A stretch of 64,000 nucleotides of DNA from an uncultured Marinobacter sp. (GCF_913055835.1 NZ_CAJXKQ010000002.1:163150-227149), one strand, 5' to 3'; shown: positions 53,301-63,055, counted from the stretch's first letter. Program-made: numbers and translations. The notes: generated by a model not told the origin, from the letters alone.

Positions 53301-53538
53301 TCCCGGAGTGATCGGTTACAGCCTGCTGGATGACACCAGTAACAACCTGCCCGATCTGGATGCCGTCAATGATGAGATCGTCGTCGTCATCAACGCCAGC
53401 AATACCACTCAGACACTAAACACGTCGCTGAGCGGCACCTTTAATGTCATGGCGGACACATCACCCACAGGCACTGCCAGCGCATCGGACGGTGACTTCT
53501 CCGTTCCGGCGCTTTCCGTTGGCGTTTTTGCCCGCTAA
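50374..53538 (+). CDS. pulA: Pullulanase-type alpha-1,6-glucosidase lipoprotein, GH13
   Basis: A 1054-residue debranching enzyme cutting alpha-1,6 bonds in pullulan and amylopectin. LALAGC sets the lipidated cysteine at residue 22. A CBM41-like starch-binding segment follows (about 40-140, YKRPDENYSGWGLHLW), then a CBM48-like domain (about 285-395) and the GH13 barrel. FNWGYDP at 540-546 is the type I pullulanase signature (usually YNWGYDP). Catalytic residues are D660 in GFRFDLMGHH, E689 in YGEAWNFGE and D823 in SKHDNQTLWD. AAGGGG precedes the ATG at 50374; a longer frame overlaps lamB and is rejected. Surface display is plausible but not shown. Confidence 0.92.
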   Translation: MPEQKLVAGSLALAFSLALAGCNSGSDNPAPDDGTGGGGQTDALLEPGENEALLYYKRPDENYSGWGLHLWNNPADGCDGLAEGVPTEWSSPRLPDGVSDTYGAWYLIPMREAGECMNFIVHKGDEKDLGGLDHRWHFGSLGDRIFTLSGSQELSQTPIEAEAVTIAGAKAHWLDETTVVIKDAGSLARVELRHDQNAQITVTENETLDGGQPLALSPTSLAPALAEKFPHLSDWPAFEVQAGNSDIQTALKGQLVAAGFNSSDDLVMATGVQIPGVLDDLFAYNGELGAVINGADVDFAVWAPTAQSLRLHVFDDSGTLLPGYPVSMTEADGVWTHKGSFAELDQQFYQYEVTVYHPRTGAIETTMVSDPYALSLSTNGQYAQVVDLESNHKPAGWDSLSTPAMLAPEDVVVYETHIRDFSATDETLDPALRGKYRAFTAPADGSVDSVAHLKSLADAGVTHLHLLPAFDIATVNEDPTGVVDINDDFSRLCDLSEEAASAYQAYCASGKTIRQVLGEFDPLTGDAQALYNTFRDLDSFNWGYDPVHFTVPEGSYASDADGTQRIVEFREMVQAATGLGLNVVMDVVYNHTNSSGLAENSVLDKLVPGYYHRQNPETGAVEQSTCCENTASEHAMMEKLMVDSLVTWADQYKISGFRFDLMGHHMLSNMEKALAAVKAVDPDTYFYGEAWNFGEVANNARGKNAIQSNMAGTGIGSFNDRLRDAVRGGGPFDGGDAIRANQGFGNGLFTLPNDRNSGSEDEKNRLLQVSDWVRIGIAGSLKDFSFETASGDILSGAQIDYNGQNAGYTDDPQEIINYVSKHDNQTLWDNNQYKADYAATTMERAQMQVVSLAVPTLSQGIPFLHMGSELLRSKSMERDSYDSGDWYNEVDFSYQSSAWNRGLPRQDKDGSNWDLITEVIQSAGAGATPTPEAIAYTNEQVRELLTVRRDSPLFRLQTAEAIQNRLRFLNTGTGQIPGVIGYSLLDDTSNNLPDLDAVNDEIVVVINASNTTQTLNTSLSGTFNVMADTSPTGTASASDGDFSVPALSVGVFAR

Positions 53539-53553
53539 CCAGCCCTCGATACA

Positions 53554-53574
53554 GCCACCGGAGAACCCGGTGGC
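53554..53574 (+). repeat. Stem-loop between pulA and the downstream lipoprotein gene
   Basis: GCCACCGG (53554-53561) pairs with CCGGTGGC (53567-53574) around a 5-nt loop. Only CTTT follows, so it may attenuate rather than stop transcription into the next gene. Confidence 0.65.
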
Positions 53575-53599
53575 CTTTACAAAAAGAAGGAGAATACCC

Positions 53600-54028
53600 A
53601 TGAACATGAAACTTCACACACTCGCACTGGCTTCCGTCCTGGCCGTCACCGGCTGCGCTACGACCGGGGGCGAGCGGGATTACAGTGAGTCTCTGTACCT
53701 CCGAGGCCAGTTTGCCTGGTGGGATGCACTGCCCGAATACAAGGTAAAGAAAGTCGACAGCGGACTGTACCGGACTGAAGTGGAACTGAAAGCAGATGGC
53801 CAGCCCTACGAGTTCAAGTTTGGGGATGCTAACTGGAGCAGTGGCACCAATTGCGGCTATCTCTCGGAGGCCGACGACAAGGTGGTTGAACTCGACAAAC
53901 CGGTTAACGCCAATTGTTCCGCCGTATTCGAGAACTTCCGCTTCACGCCGCCGGAGTCGGCGGTTTACGGATTCTACTTTGACACCTCCGGCGAAGTGCC
54001 TCAGGTCTATATCAAGAAGGCCGAATAG
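53600..54028 (+). CDS. Small lipoprotein resembling a stand-alone starch-binding module
   Basis: A 142-residue protein with a lipoprotein signal (VTGC, lipidated cysteine 19) and an excellent ribosome site (AAGGAG). The mature part reads as one beta-sandwich: SLYLRGQFAWWDALPEYKVK, then YRTEVELKADGQPYEFKFGD. This pattern recalls glucan-binding modules fused to some pullulanases. It lies 61 nt after pulA and ahead of two terminators, so it is probably co-expressed. No catalytic motif is seen. I infer a surface or periplasmic glucan-binding helper; the family is not certain. Confidence 0.72.
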   Translation: MNMKLHTLALASVLAVTGCATTGGERDYSESLYLRGQFAWWDALPEYKVKKVDSGLYRTEVELKADGQPYEFKFGDANWSSGTNCGYLSEADDKVVELDKPVNANCSAVFENFRFTPPESAVYGFYFDTSGEVPQVYIKKAE

Positions 54029-54031
54029 CAG

Positions 54032-54060
54032 AAAAGCCCGGGCATTCGCACCGGGCTTTT
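54032..54060 (+). terminator. Rho-independent terminator after the lipoprotein gene
   Basis: AAAAGCCCGG (54032-54041) pairs with CCGGGCTTTT (54051-54060). The symmetric A/T ends allow action on both strands, including the convergent ppiD. Confidence 0.88.
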
Positions 54061-54071
54061 CATCCTTCGCG

Positions 54072-54094
54072 GGGCGCCAGTCGGCGCCCTTTTT
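54072..54094 (+). terminator. Second terminator in the pulA/ppiD convergent gap
   Basis: GGGCGCC (54072-54078) pairs with GGCGCCC (54083-54089), followed by five T residues. Confidence 0.85.
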
Positions 54095-54106
54095 ATGGAC
54101 CAGAAA

Positions 54107-55951
54107 TCAGGGTCTCTCGACTTCCGCCCGGTTCCTCAGGAACTGCTGGTAGGCAGCGTACTCACGCTGGCCTTCCAGCGACGCCAGGAATTCACGGAGC
54201 TGGTTCAGCTCGGTGCTTTGTTCGGCTACCTGACCGTCGGTAACCTCATCCAAAGCGATTACAGCGGCTGAATTGGCCGTCACAGCCTTGCCGAAACGGG
54301 TGTCGTCGGCAGGACGGGGCAGAGAAAAGACCTGCTGCAGAATGGCTGGCCCAACATCCGTGGAATTTCTGGCTACGCCCTCGTAGCTTGACCATTCACC
54401 AATACCCTCCGGGGTTTCGCCCGCCTCAAGGTCAGCAATGATGGTATCGGCCCTTTCCGAGAGCGCTTCACGTGTCCTGCGCTGCTCAAGGTTGGCACGG
54501 ATCTGATCGCGAACCTCATCCAGCGGCAGCTGCTCTGCCTCGTGGTATTCACGAACCCTCGCGACCACAGAAACATTGTCACCGACATCGATCAGCTCGG
54601 TATTGTAGCCGGCTTCCAGGACATCCTCGGAGAACAACTGCCGAACCAGCCCGGCATGATCAAACGGAGCCTGGCCACCTTCGCGGGTAACACCGGTGGC
54701 CTCACGAACTTCGAGCCCGAGCTCTTCTGCCGGGCCGGCCAGATCATCGGCTGCATAGGCGGAGTCGGCAAGCTCGGCGCGAACTTCCGCAAAACGCTCC
54801 CTGGCCTGTTCGCGAGCCAATTCACGACGAAGCCGCTCTTCCAGCTCGGCCAGGGATGGCACCTCTGACTCCCTCACATCGTCCAGGCGGATCAGGTGGA
54901 CACCAAAAGAGGTCCGAACCGGCTCGGAAATTTCCCCTTCCTCGAGGGCGAACAAAGCCTCCTCGAAAGGCTCGGCGTAGATACCACGGCCAGCGTAACC
55001 GAGATCGCCGCCCTCTTCCGCGGAGACGGTATCAATCGAATACTCCTTTGCCAGGTCGGCAAAGGACTCACCGGCCGCCAGACGCTCCTGGATGGTGGCC
55101 ATGGTTTCGTCCGCCTCACTGCCTTCTTCAATCAGGATATGGGAGGCACGACGCTCTTCGCTCGCCAGGTCCGCCGCCCGCTGCTCATAGTAGGCCTGAA
55201 GCTCCGCGTCGTCGATTTCAATGTTCTCTGCGAGAGCGCCAAGCGAGAGCGTGATATAGGCAGCATCGACCCGCTCCGGCTGCTGGAATGCCCCTGAGTT
55301 CTCTTCATAGAAGGCTTCAATATCAGCTTCGGTAACCGAGATGGAATCCGCCACTGCGTTGGCCGGAATTTCGAGCACCCGGAAACTGCGGGTCTGGTTC
55401 TGGATCTGAAGCAGCTGCTCGGCGTTTTCATCCGCCACCAGGCCACTCTGGACGATGCCGGCCCGGATCTGGTTTACCACATACTGCTTGCGCATGGCTT
55501 CGCGGAACTCGCCGACGCCCATGCCCATGTTGCGCACCGTGGAAACAAACCGGTCACGGTTGAACTGTCCATCCACCTGAAACTGTGGCATCTGGGTAAT
55601 CAACGCATCGATATCGGCATCATTGAGTTCCAGCCCCTGAGCGTTGGCGTCCTGGATCAGGACCTGCTCCTGGATCAGGGAATCCAGCACGTCCGTCCGG
55701 ATCTGGTCTTCGTTGAGCATGGAAGGATCGGGGGTTTCCATTCTGGATAGCCGGCGCTGACTTTCCATTTGCACCACGCGGAGAAACTCCCGCTCGGTAA
55801 TATCCTCGCCGTTCACCGTTGCCACCTCAGGCTCGCCGGAGAAGCCGCCAACAATGGCGTCCATTCCCCAGATGGATAGCGACACAATCAGAAGACCAAT
55901 GATGATCTTGGCAATCGTGCCCTGGGCATTTTCCCGAATATCTTGAAGCAT
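54107..55951 (-). CDS. ppiD: Periplasmic folding chaperone/peptidyl-prolyl isomerase PpiD
   Basis: A 614-residue inner-membrane-anchored chaperone for secreted proteins. One N-terminal membrane segment (about residues 12-35, IAKIIIGLLIVSLSIWGMDA), a SurA-like N domain, then a parvulin domain (about 265-360: ASHILIEEGSEADET to FGVHLIRLDDV). GGGAGA precedes the ATG. The gene order ppiD-hupB-lon is a conserved gammaproteobacterial block and marks the return to core genome. Confidence 0.93.
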   Translation of the reverse strand: MLQDIRENAQGTIAKIIIGLLIVSLSIWGMDAIVGGFSGEPEVATVNGEDITEREFLRVVQMESQRRLSRMETPDPSMLNEDQIRTDVLDSLIQEQVLIQDANAQGLELNDADIDALITQMPQFQVDGQFNRDRFVSTVRNMGMGVGEFREAMRKQYVVNQIRAGIVQSGLVADENAEQLLQIQNQTRSFRVLEIPANAVADSISVTEADIEAFYEENSGAFQQPERVDAAYITLSLGALAENIEIDDAELQAYYEQRAADLASEERRASHILIEEGSEADETMATIQERLAAGESFADLAKEYSIDTVSAEEGGDLGYAGRGIYAEPFEEALFALEEGEISEPVRTSFGVHLIRLDDVRESEVPSLAELEERLRRELAREQARERFAEVRAELADSAYAADDLAGPAEELGLEVREATGVTREGGQAPFDHAGLVRQLFSEDVLEAGYNTELIDVGDNVSVVARVREYHEAEQLPLDEVRDQIRANLEQRRTREALSERADTIIADLEAGETPEGIGEWSSYEGVARNSTDVGPAILQQVFSLPRPADDTRFGKAVTANSAAVIALDEVTDGQVAEQSTELNQLREFLASLEGQREYAAYQQFLRNRAEVERP

Positions 55952-56028
55952 GTTTCTCCCGGATCCCTGTTCAAGGTCGTGCAGTGTTATTCGTTTGAGC
56001 GCGCGTTATGGGCGGACCTAACGTAAAA

Positions 56029-56093
56029 AGGCGCACCCGGTCTGGAATGCGCCTTGAATTCTTCTTGGGTGGCTTCCTGTGACAGAAGCCACC
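56029..56093 (-). terminator. Terminator region after hupB
   Basis: On the minus strand a 9-bp stem (56068-56076 with 56085-56093) follows the hupB stop, then AAGGCGCA/TGCGCCTT (56048-56055 with 56029-56036) ending in a T-run. Either could terminate hupB; the second has the textbook form. Confidence 0.78.
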
Positions 56094-56106
56094 AGAGAAA
56101 GAACCG

Positions 56107-56379
56107 TTACTTAACGGCGTCTTTCAGGGCCTTGCCTGCTTTGAACCCAGGCACTTTGGAGGCCGGAATCTTGATCTCGGCACCAGTCTGCGGGTTACGA
56201 CCGGTACGAGCAGCACGCTCTTTAACGGAGAAGGTACCAAAACCGATCAGAGTTACCTGATCGCCTTTTTTCAGGGCACCGGTGATGGAGTTGGTCATTG
56301 CGTCCAGAGCACGGCCAGCGGCGGCTTTGGAGATATCTGCGGACTCTGCAATTGCATCGATAAGTTCGGACTTGTTCAC
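56107..56379 (-). CDS. hupB: DNA-binding protein HU-beta
   Basis: A 90-residue histone-like protein that bends and compacts DNA. The sequence from [21 protein letters not shown] through [21 protein letters not shown] is classic HU. The start is GTG at 56379 with AAGGGG upstream, giving the standard 90 residues; a longer frame from 56475 adds an unsupported extension. The 238-bp gap to lon (56380-56617) holds its promoter region (TATAACAT about 40 bp upstream) and no gene. Confidence 0.95.
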   Translation of the reverse strand: MNKSELIDAIAESADISKAAAGRALDAMTNSITGALKKGDQVTLIGFGTFSVKERAARTGRNPQTGAEIKIPASKVPGFKAGKALKDAVK

Positions 56380-56617
56380 ACTAAACCCCTTCGATTTCAG
56401 GTTGAAGATGTTATAGGTTGGTTTGTTTTTTCTCGGACGTTCTCGACTATCGCATAAGCGGTCAGAGAATTCCATTCTTCAGTTTTCTTATTCCTTTCGG
56501 CTTAATACCGGCATTCGGAATAGGCACTAACTGCGCGGGAGCCCTTGGTATTGGCTGCTTCACGGCGAAACAGTTATACCAATGGGCTCTCAGGCATGTC
56601 AACAACTCATCAAGGCT

Positions 56618-59035
56618 TTAATGTGTATTTATGCGTTCTGACGCGTCACCGTCTTCGTCACGCGGCTTACCAGACCCGGTTTCCGGGGACGAATCCTCGG
56701 CCCTGGGCTCGGGTGGATAAGCCAGCGCAATATCCAGCACTTCGTCAATCCACTTCACCGGGCGGATCTCCAGCGATTCCTTGATGTTCTCCGGTATCTC
56801 TTTGAGATCCCTTACATTTTCATCAGGAATAATCACTGTCTTGATGCCACCCCGATGCGCCGCCAACAGCTTTTCCTTCAGACCGCCGATGGCCAGTACA
56901 CGACCGCGCAGAGTGATCTCACCGGTCATCGCAACGTCGGCGCGAACCGGAATCTTGGTCAGTGAAGAAACCAGCGCCGTGCACATACCGATACCGGCGC
57001 TCGGACCGTCTTTCGGTGTAGCACCCTCCGGTACGTGGACGTGCAGATCGTGTTTCTCGTGGAAATCATCCGCGATACCCAGACCGGGCGCGCGACTGCG
57101 TACCACCGTCAAGGCTGTCTGGATGGACTCCTGCATCACATCTCCCAGGGAACCGGTCTTGACCACCCGGCCCTTGCCAGGCGTAAGCGCGCATTCAATG
57201 TGCAGCAGTTCGCCGCCCACCTGGGTCCACGCCAGACCGGTCACCTGACCAATCTCGTTCTTTTCCTCGGCGAGGCCGTACTTGAATTTCTTGACCCCCG
57301 AGTAGTCCTCGAGCATGTCCTGAGTCAGGGTCACAGAGGCCTTTTCACCACTCTCCACATGGTCGCGTACCACCTTGCGGCAGATTTTCGCGATCTCACG
57401 CTCCAGGCCGCGCACGCCGGCTTCACGGGTGTAGTAGCGGATCAGGTCGCGGAGAGTATCCTCGGGCAGCTTCAACTCGTCCTTGCGCAGCCCGTTCGCC
57501 TTGATCTGCTTGGGCAACAGATACCGCAGGGCGATGTTGACCTTCTCGTCTTCGGTATACCCCGGGATCCGGATGATTTCCATCCGGTCCAGCAGCGCCG
57601 GCGGAATATCCATGGAGTTGGACGTGCACACGAACATCACATCGGAGAGATCGTAATCCACTTCCAGATAGTGATCGTTGAACGTGTGATTCTGCTCCGG
57701 GTCCAGAACCTCAAGCAGCGCTGATGCCGGATCACCGCGGTGATCCATACCCATCTTGTCGATCTCATCGAACAGGAACAGCGGGTTTTTCACGCCCACC
57801 TTGGACAACTTCTGCAGAAGCTTGCCGGGAAGCGCGCCAATGTAGGTTTTCCGGTGGCCACGAATCTCGGCTTCATCCCGGACGCCACCCAGGGCCATGC
57901 GGGTGTATTTCCGGTTGGTAGCACGGGCGATGGACTGCCCGAGGGACGTTTTACCAACGCCGGGAGGGCCAACCAGGCAAAGCACCGGTCCTTTGACCTT
58001 CTTCACACGGCTCTGAACCGCAAGGTACTCCAGAATACGCTTCTTGACCTCATCCAGGCCGTAGTGATCCCTGTCGAGGATTTCACGAGCTTTCTCGATG
58101 TCGTGACGGACACGGCTGCGCTTCTTCCAGGGAATGGCCAGCATCCAGTCAATATAGCCACGCACAACAGTCGCCTCGGCGGACATCGGCGACATCATCT
58201 TGAGCTTGTTCAGTTCGGTTTCGGTCTTCTTGCGGGCCTCTTCCGGCAAACCGGCTTCCTCGAGCTTCTGCTCGAGCTCCTCGAAGTCGTTGTTGCCTTC
58301 GCCCAGGTTACCCATCTCCTTCTGGATAGCCTTCATCTGCTCGTTCAGGTAGTACTCGCGCTGGCTACGCTCCATCTGCTTCTTGACGCGGCCACGGATG
58401 CGCTTCTCAACCTCAATCAGGTCAATTTCGCCGTCCAGCTTGCCCAGCAGCAGGTCCACCCGCTTGCGAATATCCAGGGCCTCAAGCAGTTCCTGCTTTT
58501 CGGGAATCCGCATTTCAAGGTGAGCAGCCATGGTGTCGGCCAGACGCTCCAGCTCCTCAATGCCGGTAAGCGCATTGGAAACTTCGGAGGGCACCTTCTT
58601 GGACAGCTTTACGTATTTCTCGAACTCGTCCATCAAGGTCTTGACGAGAACTTCCTGCTCACGCTTGGGCAACCCTTCTTCATCCATGAGCACAGCGCCA
58701 CCTGAGAGATACTCGCCCTCGGTAATATCGCTGATGGTGGCCCGTGCGTTGCCCTCCACCAGCACCTTGACGGTACCGTCGGGCAGGCGAAGCATTTGCA
58801 GGACCGTGGCCAGGGTGCCCATCTCGAACACATCCTTCGGGCCGGGTTCATCGGTGGAAGCGTCTTTCTGGGCTACCAGGAGGATTTCCTTGCTTCCTTC
58901 CATTGCGGCTTCCAGAGCCTGAATGGATTTTTCTCGGCCCACGAACAGCGGGACCACCATGTGCGGAAACACCACTACGTCACGCAGCGGAAGCAGCGGG
59001 TATTCTTGCACGGCATTTTCGGGTATACGGGTCAT
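56618..59035 (-). CDS. lon: ATP-dependent protease Lon
   Basis: An 805-residue cytoplasmic AAA+ serine protease degrading misfolded and regulatory proteins. N-terminal substrate domain ([20 protein letters not shown]), Walker A GPPGVGKT in the middle, and a C-terminal protease domain with the catalytic dyad S679 ([11 protein letters not shown]) and K722 ([11 protein letters not shown]). These positions coincide with E. coli Lon numbering. AGAGGA precedes the ATG. Upstream, CCCCAAT about 50 bp before the start could be part of a heat-shock promoter, but this is weak. Confidence 0.97.
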   Translation of the reverse strand: MTRIPENAVQEYPLLPLRDVVVFPHMVVPLFVGREKSIQALEAAMEGSKEILLVAQKDASTDEPGPKDVFEMGTLATVLQMLRLPDGTVKVLVEGNARATISDITEGEYLSGGAVLMDEEGLPKREQEVLVKTLMDEFEKYVKLSKKVPSEVSNALTGIEELERLADTMAAHLEMRIPEKQELLEALDIRKRVDLLLGKLDGEIDLIEVEKRIRGRVKKQMERSQREYYLNEQMKAIQKEMGNLGEGNNDFEELEQKLEEAGLPEEARKKTETELNKLKMMSPMSAEATVVRGYIDWMLAIPWKKRSRVRHDIEKAREILDRDHYGLDEVKKRILEYLAVQSRVKKVKGPVLCLVGPPGVGKTSLGQSIARATNRKYTRMALGGVRDEAEIRGHRKTYIGALPGKLLQKLSKVGVKNPLFLFDEIDKMGMDHRGDPASALLEVLDPEQNHTFNDHYLEVDYDLSDVMFVCTSNSMDIPPALLDRMEIIRIPGYTEDEKVNIALRYLLPKQIKANGLRKDELKLPEDTLRDLIRYYTREAGVRGLEREIAKICRKVVRDHVESGEKASVTLTQDMLEDYSGVKKFKYGLAEEKNEIGQVTGLAWTQVGGELLHIECALTPGKGRVVKTGSLGDVMQESIQTALTVVRSRAPGLGIADDFHEKHDLHVHVPEGATPKDGPSAGIGMCTALVSSLTKIPVRADVAMTGEITLRGRVLAIGGLKEKLLAAHRGGIKTVIIPDENVRDLKEIPENIKESLEIRPVKWIDEVLDIALAYPPEPRAEDSSPETGSGKPRDEDGDASERINTH

Positions 59036-59149
59036 TGGGAATCCTCTGACGGTATTTCTTTCAGCATATCACCCTTCATTGGGGCGCCCGCAAAAATTGC
59101 AATCTTTTTACCAAACGAAACAGGGCAGGAAACTCGGGATACAAAACGC

Positions 59150-59175
59150 GAAAAGGGGCGTCGCCGCCCCTTTTC
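59150..59175 (-). terminator. Terminator between clpX and lon
   Basis: GAAAAGGGGCG (59150-59160) pairs with CGCCCCTTTTC (59165-59175) around a 4-nt loop; the T-run on the minus strand closes the clpP-clpX transcription unit. Confidence 0.85.
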
Positions 59176-59196
59176 ATTTCAACCGATGAGCCAGAC

Positions 59197-60480
59197 TCAA
59201 TCCTCGGGCACAGCCTTGGCGTGATCACTGCTCGCGTAAATCTTGAAGGGCTCGGAATCCCCACTAATTACGCTCTCATCGATCACAACCTTGGTTACGT
59301 CATGCTCGGAAGGAATCTGGTACATGGTGTCCAGCAGTGTCGCTTCCATGATGGAACGCAAGCCACGAGCGCCGGTTTTGCGCTCCATGGCCTTACGGGC
59401 AACCGCCCGCAAGGCGTCTTCACGGAAATCCAGTTCAACACCTTCCATATCAAACAGTTTCTGGTACTGCTTGGTCAGGGAGTTCTTGGGCTCGGTCAGA
59501 ATCTGTACCAGCGCCTCCTCATCCAGCTCGTTGAGGGTTGCCACCACAGGTAACCGACCCACGAACTCCGGAATCAGGCCGTATTTCACCAGATCCTCAG
59601 TCTCGACGTCCTTTATGATATCGCCCGTATTCTTGGCATCGTCCTGACTGGCTACTGAGGCAGAGAAACCGATGCTGTTCTTCTCGGTACGCTCACGAAT
59701 GACCTTGTCGAGCCCCGCAAAGGCACCACCGCAGATAAACAGCATGTTGCCGGTATCAACCTGCAGGAACTCCTGCTGGGGATGCTTTCGGCCACCCTGC
59801 GGCGGAACCGACGCTACGGTGCCCTCGATCAACTTCAGCAGTGCCTGCTGAACACCCTCACCAGAGACATCCCGGGTAATGGACGGGTTGTCTGACTTGC
59901 GGGAAATCTTGTCAATCTCATCGATATAGACAATGCCTCGCTGGGCCTTGTCGACATCGTAATCACACTTCTGCAGCAGCTTCTGGATGATATTCTCAAC
60001 ATCCTCACCCACGTAACCGGCTTCGGTCAGGGTCGTTGCATCTGCAATAGTAAAGGGCACGTTCAGCATCCGAGCCAGGGTCTCGGCCAACAGCGTCTTA
60101 CCACTACCGGTCGGACCGATCAGCAGAATGTTACTCTTGCCGAGCTCAACATCACCTTTGCCCTCGCCGTAACGAAGACGTTTGTAGTGGTTGTAGACCG
60201 CAACCGACAGCACCACCTTGGCCCGGTCCTGACCAATGACGTATTCATCAAGGGTATTGCGGATCTCGGCCGGTGTAGGAAGGCGATCGCTCGGCTCTTC
60301 CTGCGCATTCTCCTGGATCTCTTCCCGGATAATGTCGTTGCACAGGTCGACGCACTCGTCGCAGATGAACACCGAGGGCCCTGCAATGAGCTTTCGGACT
60401 TCATGCTGGCTCTTTCCACAAAACGAGCAGTAGAGCAACTTGCCGTTATCGTCGCCCCTGCCGTTTCTTTCATCTGCCAT
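59197..60480 (-). CDS. clpX: ATP-dependent protease ATP-binding subunit ClpX
   Basis: A 427-residue AAA+ unfoldase. An N-terminal zinc-binding domain with four cysteines (CSFCGKSQ and ICDECVDLC), Walker A GPTGSGKT, Walker [11 protein letters not shown] and sensor regions are intact, and the IGF-type loop (NSIGFSA) that docks on ClpP is present. CAGAGG precedes the ATG. It follows clpP by 76 nt. Role: recognises tagged substrates and feeds them to ClpP. Confidence 0.97.
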   Translation of the reverse strand: MADERNGRGDDNGKLLYCSFCGKSQHEVRKLIAGPSVFICDECVDLCNDIIREEIQENAQEEPSDRLPTPAEIRNTLDEYVIGQDRAKVVLSVAVYNHYKRLRYGEGKGDVELGKSNILLIGPTGSGKTLLAETLARMLNVPFTIADATTLTEAGYVGEDVENIIQKLLQKCDYDVDKAQRGIVYIDEIDKISRKSDNPSITRDVSGEGVQQALLKLIEGTVASVPPQGGRKHPQQEFLQVDTGNMLFICGGAFAGLDKVIRERTEKNSIGFSASVASQDDAKNTGDIIKDVETEDLVKYGLIPEFVGRLPVVATLNELDEEALVQILTEPKNSLTKQYQKLFDMEGVELDFREDALRAVARKAMERKTGARGLRSIMEATLLDTMYQIPSEHDVTKVVIDESVISGDSEPFKIYASSDHAKAVPED

Positions 60481-60556
60481 TGAAATACCTCTGATCTCGT
60501 TTTGCCGGCGTCACTGCCTGATACGCCGGCCAAGTATGATGCGATTACTTCCAGTA

Positions 60557-61192
60557 TTATTTATTCGGTACGCGCTTATCAAGTATTGAATCAATCAGCC
60601 CATACTCTTTCGCCTGACCCGGATCCATGAAGTTGTCACGGTCGGTATCCTTGGCGATGGTTTCCAGATCCTGCCCGGTATGATGCGCCAGGATAGAGTT
60701 CAGCGTGTGCCGGATTTTCAGGATTTCCCGCGTGTGAATCTCGATATCCGTTGCCTGACCCTGGTAACCACCCAGCGGCTGATGAATCATTACGCGGGAG
60801 TTGGGCAGGCAAGCCCGTTTTCCGGCAGCACCGCCGGCGAGCAGGAACGCGCCCATGCTGGCCGCCTGGCCCACACAGAGGGTCGCAACGTCCGGCTTGA
60901 TAAACTGCATGGTGTCGTAGATGGACATACCCGCAGTTACAGAACCGCCCGGGCTGTTAATGTACAGGTGAATATCCTTGTCCGGATTCTCAGACTCGAG
61001 GAACAGGAGCTGGGCCACAATAAGGTTCGCCATGTGGTCCTCTACCGGGCCCACCATGAAGATCACCCGCTCCTTGAGCAGGCGGGAATAAATGTCGAAC
61101 GACCGCTCGCCGCGAGCTGTCTGCTCGATAACAATCGGTACCAGTCCTGAATTGGTAACCATTGCGGGACCATCGATTGGTTTCTGCGTCAT
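60557..61192 (-). CDS. clpP: ATP-dependent Clp protease proteolytic subunit
   Basis: A 211-residue serine protease. Catalytic S112 in [11 protein letters not shown] and H137 in VMIHQPLGG are present, with the aspartate in the later [10 protein letters not shown] segment. A propeptide of about a dozen residues is likely removed before [24 protein letters not shown] mature sequence. AAGGAG lies somewhat far (12 nt) from the ATG. It stands between tig and clpX in the conserved order. Confidence 0.97.
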   Translation of the reverse strand: MTQKPIDGPAMVTNSGLVPIVIEQTARGERSFDIYSRLLKERVIFMVGPVEDHMANLIVAQLLFLESENPDKDIHLYINSPGGSVTAGMSIYDTMQFIKPDVATLCVGQAASMGAFLLAGGAAGKRACLPNSRVMIHQPLGGYQGQATDIEIHTREILKIRHTLNSILAHHTGQDLETIAKDTDRDNFMDPGQAKEYGLIDSILDKRVPNK

Positions 61193-61293
61193 GATGCGCC
61201 TGAACTCCTTATGGACAATGGGTCGTGGACTCGAGCCACGGCGGTTTCAATAATGTTGCACCCCATACTTTGCCAGCAGCGGCCCCAGATGAA

Positions 61294-61316
61294 AACAGCC
61301 GGACATGCCGGCTGTT
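61294..61316 (-). terminator. Terminator after tig
   Basis: AACAGCCGG (61294-61302) pairs with CCGGCTGTT (61308-61316); on the minus strand TTTTCAT follows. It lies 50 nt after the tig stop and would separate tig from clpP-clpX. Confidence 0.8.
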
Positions 61317-61365
61317 CTCTGGGTCGGCCATCGGGGCCGGCTCTTGAGCCGATCCCGGGCAAAAA

Positions 61366-62670
61366 TCAGCGCTGGGGCTGACCGGCCTGGACGGCCTCTT
61401 CGTACTTGACCTTCTTCTCTTTGACCTTGGCCTGCTCCAGCACATGGTCAACAACGGCATCTTCCAGAACGGAAGACTCGATCTGGCTCTTCTGCTCCGG
61501 GTTGCTGTTGAAGTGAGCAACAACTTCATCAGGCTGTTCATACGTAGACGCGATTTCCTGGATCTTTTCGTCTACTTTTGCCGGGTCGGCTTTCAGGTCG
61601 TTCTTCTTGACCACTTCCTGGAACAGCAGGCCGGTCTTCACGCGGCGCTCAGCCTGCTCCTGGAAGATTTCCTTCGGCAGCTGCTGGAAATCAACCTGGC
61701 CGCCGAAGCGCTGAACCGCATCCTGGCGCAGGCGATCGATTTCCTGGTCAACCAGAGCAGCCGGGATATCCAGCTCAGTGGTTTCCAGCAGTCCATCAAC
61801 AACGTCGTTCTTGACCTTGTTGGAAACCGCCTGCTTGAGTTCGCGCTCCATGTTCTTTTTGACTTCTTCACGGAAGGCAGCTTCATCTTCGGCATCAATG
61901 CCGAACTTCTTGAAGAATTCGGCGTCGAGTTCCGGCAGTTGCGGCTCTTCAACCTTGTGAATCTTGATCTCGAACTTGGCCGGTTTACCCGCCAGGTCTT
62001 CGTTGTGGTAGTCCTCCGGGAAGGTAACCTCAATCTCCATGTCCTCGCCGGCCTTACCACCAACGATGGCCTTCTCGAAGCCAGGGATCATCTGACCGGA
62101 ACCCAGGGTCAGGCGGTGACCTTCAGCGGCGCCACCTTCAAATTCCTCGCCATCAATAAAGCCTTTGAAATCAATGGTCAGCACGTCCTTGTTCTTGGAC
62201 TTGCGCTTGACTTCTTTCATGGTGGCCTGCTGGCGACGCAGGTTGTCGATCATGTTATCGACGTCTTTGTCAGTGATCTCGGAGGTCAGCTTCTCGACTG
62301 AGATCTTGCTCAGATCGCCCAGTTCGATTTCCGGCAGCACCTCGAAGGTAGCAACAAACTCAAGGTCCTTGCCCTCTTCCATGGTCTTGGGCTCGAACTT
62401 CGGCCATCCGGCCGGGTTGATATCCTGCTCCTGCAGTGCCTTGATGTAGTTGTCGCGCATAACCTCGCCAACCACTTCCTGGCGGACGCTGTCACCGAAA
62501 CGACGCTTGACCACGCTCATGGGCACCTTACCCGGACGGAAACCGTTCAGGCGAACGTTACGCGCGGTTTCCTGCAGGCGTTTCTGGACCGCCTGGTCGA
62601 TTTCCTGGGCGGGCACACCAATCGTCATGCGACGCTCGATGTTGGAGGTCGTTTCAACAGACACTTGCAT
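61366..62670 (-). CDS. tig: Trigger factor
   Basis: A 434-residue ribosome-bound chaperone. The N-terminal ribosome-binding signature (LNGFRPGKVPMSVVKRRFGD), an FKBP-type isomerase domain (about residues 160-245, GFIDGEEFEGGAAEGHRLTL) and a long helical C-terminal substrate cradle are seen. GAGGAA precedes the ATG. It is the last core gene before the tRNA fragment and integrase. The gap 62671-62888 holds no supported gene. Confidence 0.97.
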   Translation of the reverse strand: MQVSVETTSNIERRMTIGVPAQEIDQAVQKRLQETARNVRLNGFRPGKVPMSVVKRRFGDSVRQEVVGEVMRDNYIKALQEQDINPAGWPKFEPKTMEEGKDLEFVATFEVLPEIELGDLSKISVEKLTSEITDKDVDNMIDNLRRQQATMKEVKRKSKNKDVLTIDFKGFIDGEEFEGGAAEGHRLTLGSGQMIPGFEKAIVGGKAGEDMEIEVTFPEDYHNEDLAGKPAKFEIKIHKVEEPQLPELDAEFFKKFGIDAEDEAAFREEVKKNMERELKQAVSNKVKNDVVDGLLETTELDIPAALVDQEIDRLRQDAVQRFGGQVDFQQLPKEIFQEQAERRVKTGLLFQEVVKKNDLKADPAKVDEKIQEIASTYEQPDEVVAHFNSNPEQKSQIESSVLEDAVVDHVLEQAKVKEKKVKYEEAVQAGQPQR

Positions 62671-62888
62671 GGAAGTTCCTCAAATTACAGATTCTGTAGG
62701 TGAATGAAAATTAAACCAAAATCCCGGCAGGAGCAGCTCACCCCAAAGGGACGCAAAATTAAAAGCCGGTAGTTTATCACGGTTTGCCCCGCCGAGAGAA
62801 TCACCCGGCCACCCTGAATATGGGTTTGAGACGCGCCTGACAACGCGGTACGGGAACACAATGGGGACAAATCAGAAAAAAGAAAGGG

Positions 62889-62943
62889 TGGTGCGAGAGG
62901 AGAGACTCGAACTCTCACGGTATTACCCGCTGGAACCTAAATC
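62889..62943 (-). tRNA. 3' fragment of tRNA-Leu (anticodon UAG), probable attachment site
   Basis: On the minus strand the sequence runs from GATTTAGGTTCCAG (anticodon loop TTTAGGT and 3' anticodon stem) through the variable arm and T arm GAGAGTTCGAGTCTCTC to CTCTCGCACCA, all typical of tRNA-Leu. The 5' half is missing: beyond 62943 the sequence no longer pairs with the anticodon stem. Loss of the 5' part next to an integrase gene is what site-specific integration into a tRNA 3' end leaves behind. Confidence 0.85.
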
Positions 62944-63055
62944 GTTCAGCGTGACAGTGAAAGTTGTTAGGACTCTGTTCTTACAGCTTTCCTTAGATTT
63001 GCGATGTACGGTTGTGTGTCATTTTTGCCGGATTTTGGCACACTTTTGACACAGT

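Noticed and set aside
57740..58705. 321-codon leucine-rich open frame on the plus strand
   Set aside because: Antisense to lon; the leucine-rich composition mirrors Lys/Glu-rich coding on the other strand.
59036..59149. Sigma-32 promoter of lon
   Set aside because: CCCCAAT and an upstream TTGCAA are present, but the spacing and -35 match are poor, so I do not list it as a feature.
61444..62301. 285-codon open frame on the plus strand
   Set aside because: Antisense to tig; same composition effect.
62685..62918. 77-codon open frame on the minus strand
   Set aside because: It overlaps the tRNA-Leu 3' fragment and encodes the typical meaningless peptide seen downstream of tRNA ends.
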